From assembly GCA_035299305.1 (NCBI GenBank), contig DATGWV010000379.1, forward strand, positions 1 through 15,215: DNA of 15,215 nt. Direction: 5' to 3'. Positions 13,845-15,215 of this stretch are shown here, piece after piece (the stretch's first letter is position 1; the number at the start of each line of letters is the position of its first letter). The position numbers and the translations under genes were made by a program. Below the pieces are notes generated by a model. It was given only the letters and a program-made list of their open reading frames with translations. It was not told the origin of the DNA and made no database searches. Source of the DNA: BJHL01 sp035299305 (GTDB taxonomy: Bacteria; Planctomycetota; Phycisphaerae; Phycisphaerales; UBA1924).

Positions 13845-14402
13845 ATGGCCGCTGTCCGCACAGATGATCCGTTCGACACGCTGGGGCTGCCCGCAACATT
13901 TTCGCTGGAGACTTCGCGCATCGAGCGTGCGGCTCTCGCGAAGCTCGCTCAACTGCACCCTGATGTTGTGGGTGGCGACGATGCAGCAAGCGATGAAGTT
14001 GAAGTGCAGGCGGCACGAATCAACGCGGCCCGGGACGTGCTGGTGTTTTCGTTGTCGCGCGCGGAAGCGCTGCTAAAGCGACTGGGTGGACCCAGCAAAG
14101 AAGCGGACAAGTCGCTGCCTGCGGGGTTTCTCATGGAAATCATGTCGGTGCGCGAGCAGGTCGAAGAGGTGATCGCTGCGAAGGACGCCTCAGCGCGAGC
14201 GACATGGACGACATGGGCGATGGAACAGCGCAAGGCGATGGAGTCGCGCGCGGCAGAGTTGTTTGCGAAGGCCGAGACGGATGCTGCCGTGCTGCGCGAC
14301 GTGCGTACGCATCTGAATCAATGGCGGTACATCGAGCGCATGATCGAGCAACTTGATCCGGCGTATGACGCTGGCTCGTCGGACGTGGGAGGCACGGCGT
14401 AA
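13845..14402 (+). CDS. hscB: HscB-like J-domain co-chaperone for Fe-S cluster assembly
   Basis: The 185-residue protein has an N-terminal J domain (DPFDTLGLPATFSLETSRIE) with the Hsp70-stimulating HPD motif at residues 38-40 (LAQLHPDVVGG), then INAARDVLVFSLSRAEALLKRLGG. The C-terminal helical HSCB domain carries LPAGFLMEIMSVREQVEEV and ends NQWRYIERMIEQLDP. In this family the J domain activates the Hsp70 HscA while the C-terminal bundle holds the scaffold IscU, aiding Fe-S transfer in the cytoplasm. Length and domain order are standard. No hscA, iscU or ferredoxin gene lies nearby in the window, so it is outside a classical isc cluster. The next gene begins 3 nt after its stop, so the two are probably co-transcribed. 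Confidence 0.9.
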   Translation: MAAVRTDDPFDTLGLPATFSLETSRIERAALAKLAQLHPDVVGGDDAASDEVEVQAARINAARDVLVFSLSRAEALLKRLGGPSKEADKSLPAGFLMEIMSVREQVEEVIAAKDASARATWTTWAMEQRKAMESRAAELFAKAETDAAVLRDVRTHLNQWRYIERMIEQLDPAYDAGSSDVGGTA

Positions 14403-14405
14403 CGC

Positions 14406-15215
14406 ATGCCCACCCTGCCGATCATCATGGTGGCGCTGCTGCCTGTACTGCTGGTGTTGTCCGCCGCGTGCAGCGCAGCCGAGACTGCGCTGTTCAGCCT
14501 GACGCAGGCTGATCGCATGCGGCTTCGCAAGAACTACGCATCGGCGTCAACTGCCGCGGAAGGACTGCTCAAGTCGCCGCGTTCCTTACTCGTGGCGATT
14601 CTGCTGGCGAACGTGACCGTCAACACGGCGTTCTTCACACTGGCCGGACTTGCGGGCAAGCAACTCTTCGGTGATCTCGGCGCGGCCGGGCTTTCCATCG
14701 GCAGCGTGCTCGCGATGATTCTGTTTGCGGAAGTGCTGCCCAAGGCAATTGCGTCAGTGCATCGCGTGGCGGTGTGCCGGGTGCTCGCGATTCCTGTGTT
14801 CGCGTGGTTCACACTGATTTCGCCTTTGCGGCTGATTCTCGACCGGGTTGTGATCGGGCCGCTCGCGCGGTTGTTTCGACCCGCCGGCGCGGGCGAGGCG
14901 GAGCCACTGACGGCGGAGGACTTGTCCAACCTCGTTTCGGTGCATGCAGAACAAGGCGTGCTGCACGAGGGCGAGGAGCAACTGCTCGCAGACGTATTGC
15001 AACTTTCGACGTTGCGCGTGCGCGACATCATGATTCCGCGCGTCGACGTGCGCTGGCTGGACGCGGTGAACACGAGTCAGGAACTTTTGCAGGTGGCGCG
15101 CGAGACCAGTTACACACGGTTTCCGGTCTGCCGCGGACGACTGGATGAGCGGCAACTCGTGGGCATCGTGAATGTCCAGCGTGTGCTGCCTCGGCTTGCA
15201 AAACAGGGTGTCGCG
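14406..15215 (+). CDS. CNNM (DUF21)/CBS-pair membrane protein, CorC/HlyC family (5' part)
   Basis: The first 270 codons are present and the gene runs off the right edge. The N-terminal CNNM/DUF21 membrane domain (about 1-175) has several hydrophobic segments and the family signature SAAETALFSLTQADRMRLRK, followed by SPRSLLVAILLANVTVNTAF and FAEVLPKAIA. A cytoplasmic linker (GVLHEGEEQLLADVLQLS) leads to the first CBS motif, RDIMIPRVDVRWLDA (about 206-220), with TSYTRFPVCRGR and VGIVNVQRVL after it. Family members are implicated in Mg2+/Co2+ efflux or resistance, with CBS domains sensing nucleotides; the old 'hemolysin' label is unreliable. The start ATG is 3 nt after the hscB stop, with GGGAGG (14387-14392) 13 nt upstream inside hscB. 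Coupling to HscB is probably an operon convenience, not a functional link. Confidence 0.92.
   Translation, partial: MPTLPIIMVALLPVLLVLSAACSAAETALFSLTQADRMRLRKNYASASTAAEGLLKSPRSLLVAILLANVTVNTAFFTLAGLAGKQLFGDLGAAGLSIGSVLAMILFAEVLPKAIASVHRVAVCRVLAIPVFAWFTLISPLRLILDRVVIGPLARLFRPAGAGEAEPLTAEDLSNLVSVHAEQGVLHEGEEQLLADVLQLSTLRVRDIMIPRVDVRWLDAVNTSQELLQVARETSYTRFPVCRGRLDERQLVGIVNVQRVLPRLAKQGVA

Overview
The window is about 15 kb of GC-rich bacterial DNA, most likely from a planctomycete (possibly Phycisphaerae). The strongest clue is a 2,702-residue protein with an N-terminal LEPR-XLL motif (LEPRQLL), which is typical of giant extracellular planctomycete proteins. It carries many PPC-like beta-sandwich modules. 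No integrase, insertion sequence, CRISPR array, rRNA or tRNA is visible.

Layout. Positions 1-220 (-) hold the start of an AHSA1/SRPBCC gene behind a well-formed promoter whose -10/+1 region overlaps a perfect inverted repeat. Positions 330-590 (+) hold a small Cdd1-type helix-hairpin-helix gene interrupted by one in-frame TAG. Positions 907-2660 (-) hold a probable two-gene unit for envelope thiol chemistry: a free-standing DsbD N-terminal-type domain, then a one-cysteine redoxin, ending at a hairpin terminator (836-860). Divergent from it, 2803-3396 (+) is a rhodanese-fold lipoprotein that lacks the catalytic cysteine. Its stop codon directly abuts the stop of the convergent gene dapF (3397-4326, -), which completes the lysine/peptidoglycan precursor meso-DAP.

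Positions 4432-12540 (-) are filled by the giant secreted or surface protein, which ends at its own terminator (4365-4393). Upstream of it lies a gene-free stretch of roughly 460 bp with a plausible promoter, a predicted 220-nt leader holding three hairpins, and operator-like palindromes. Further right are an Asp/Glu-racemase-fold gene with both expected catalytic cysteines replaced (12999-13706, -), then a divergent pair of tightly coupled genes: an HscB-like J-domain co-chaperone (13845-14402, +) and a CNNM/CBS membrane protein that runs off the window (14406-15215, +).

Most genes are ordinary housekeeping or envelope functions. The unusual content is the giant protein's architecture (a seven-repeat propeller that appears to split a PPC domain, two exact calcium-loop motifs and four related C-terminal modules), its structured 5' region, and two enzyme folds that have lost their catalytic cysteines. 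No complete novel defence or mobile system is evident.
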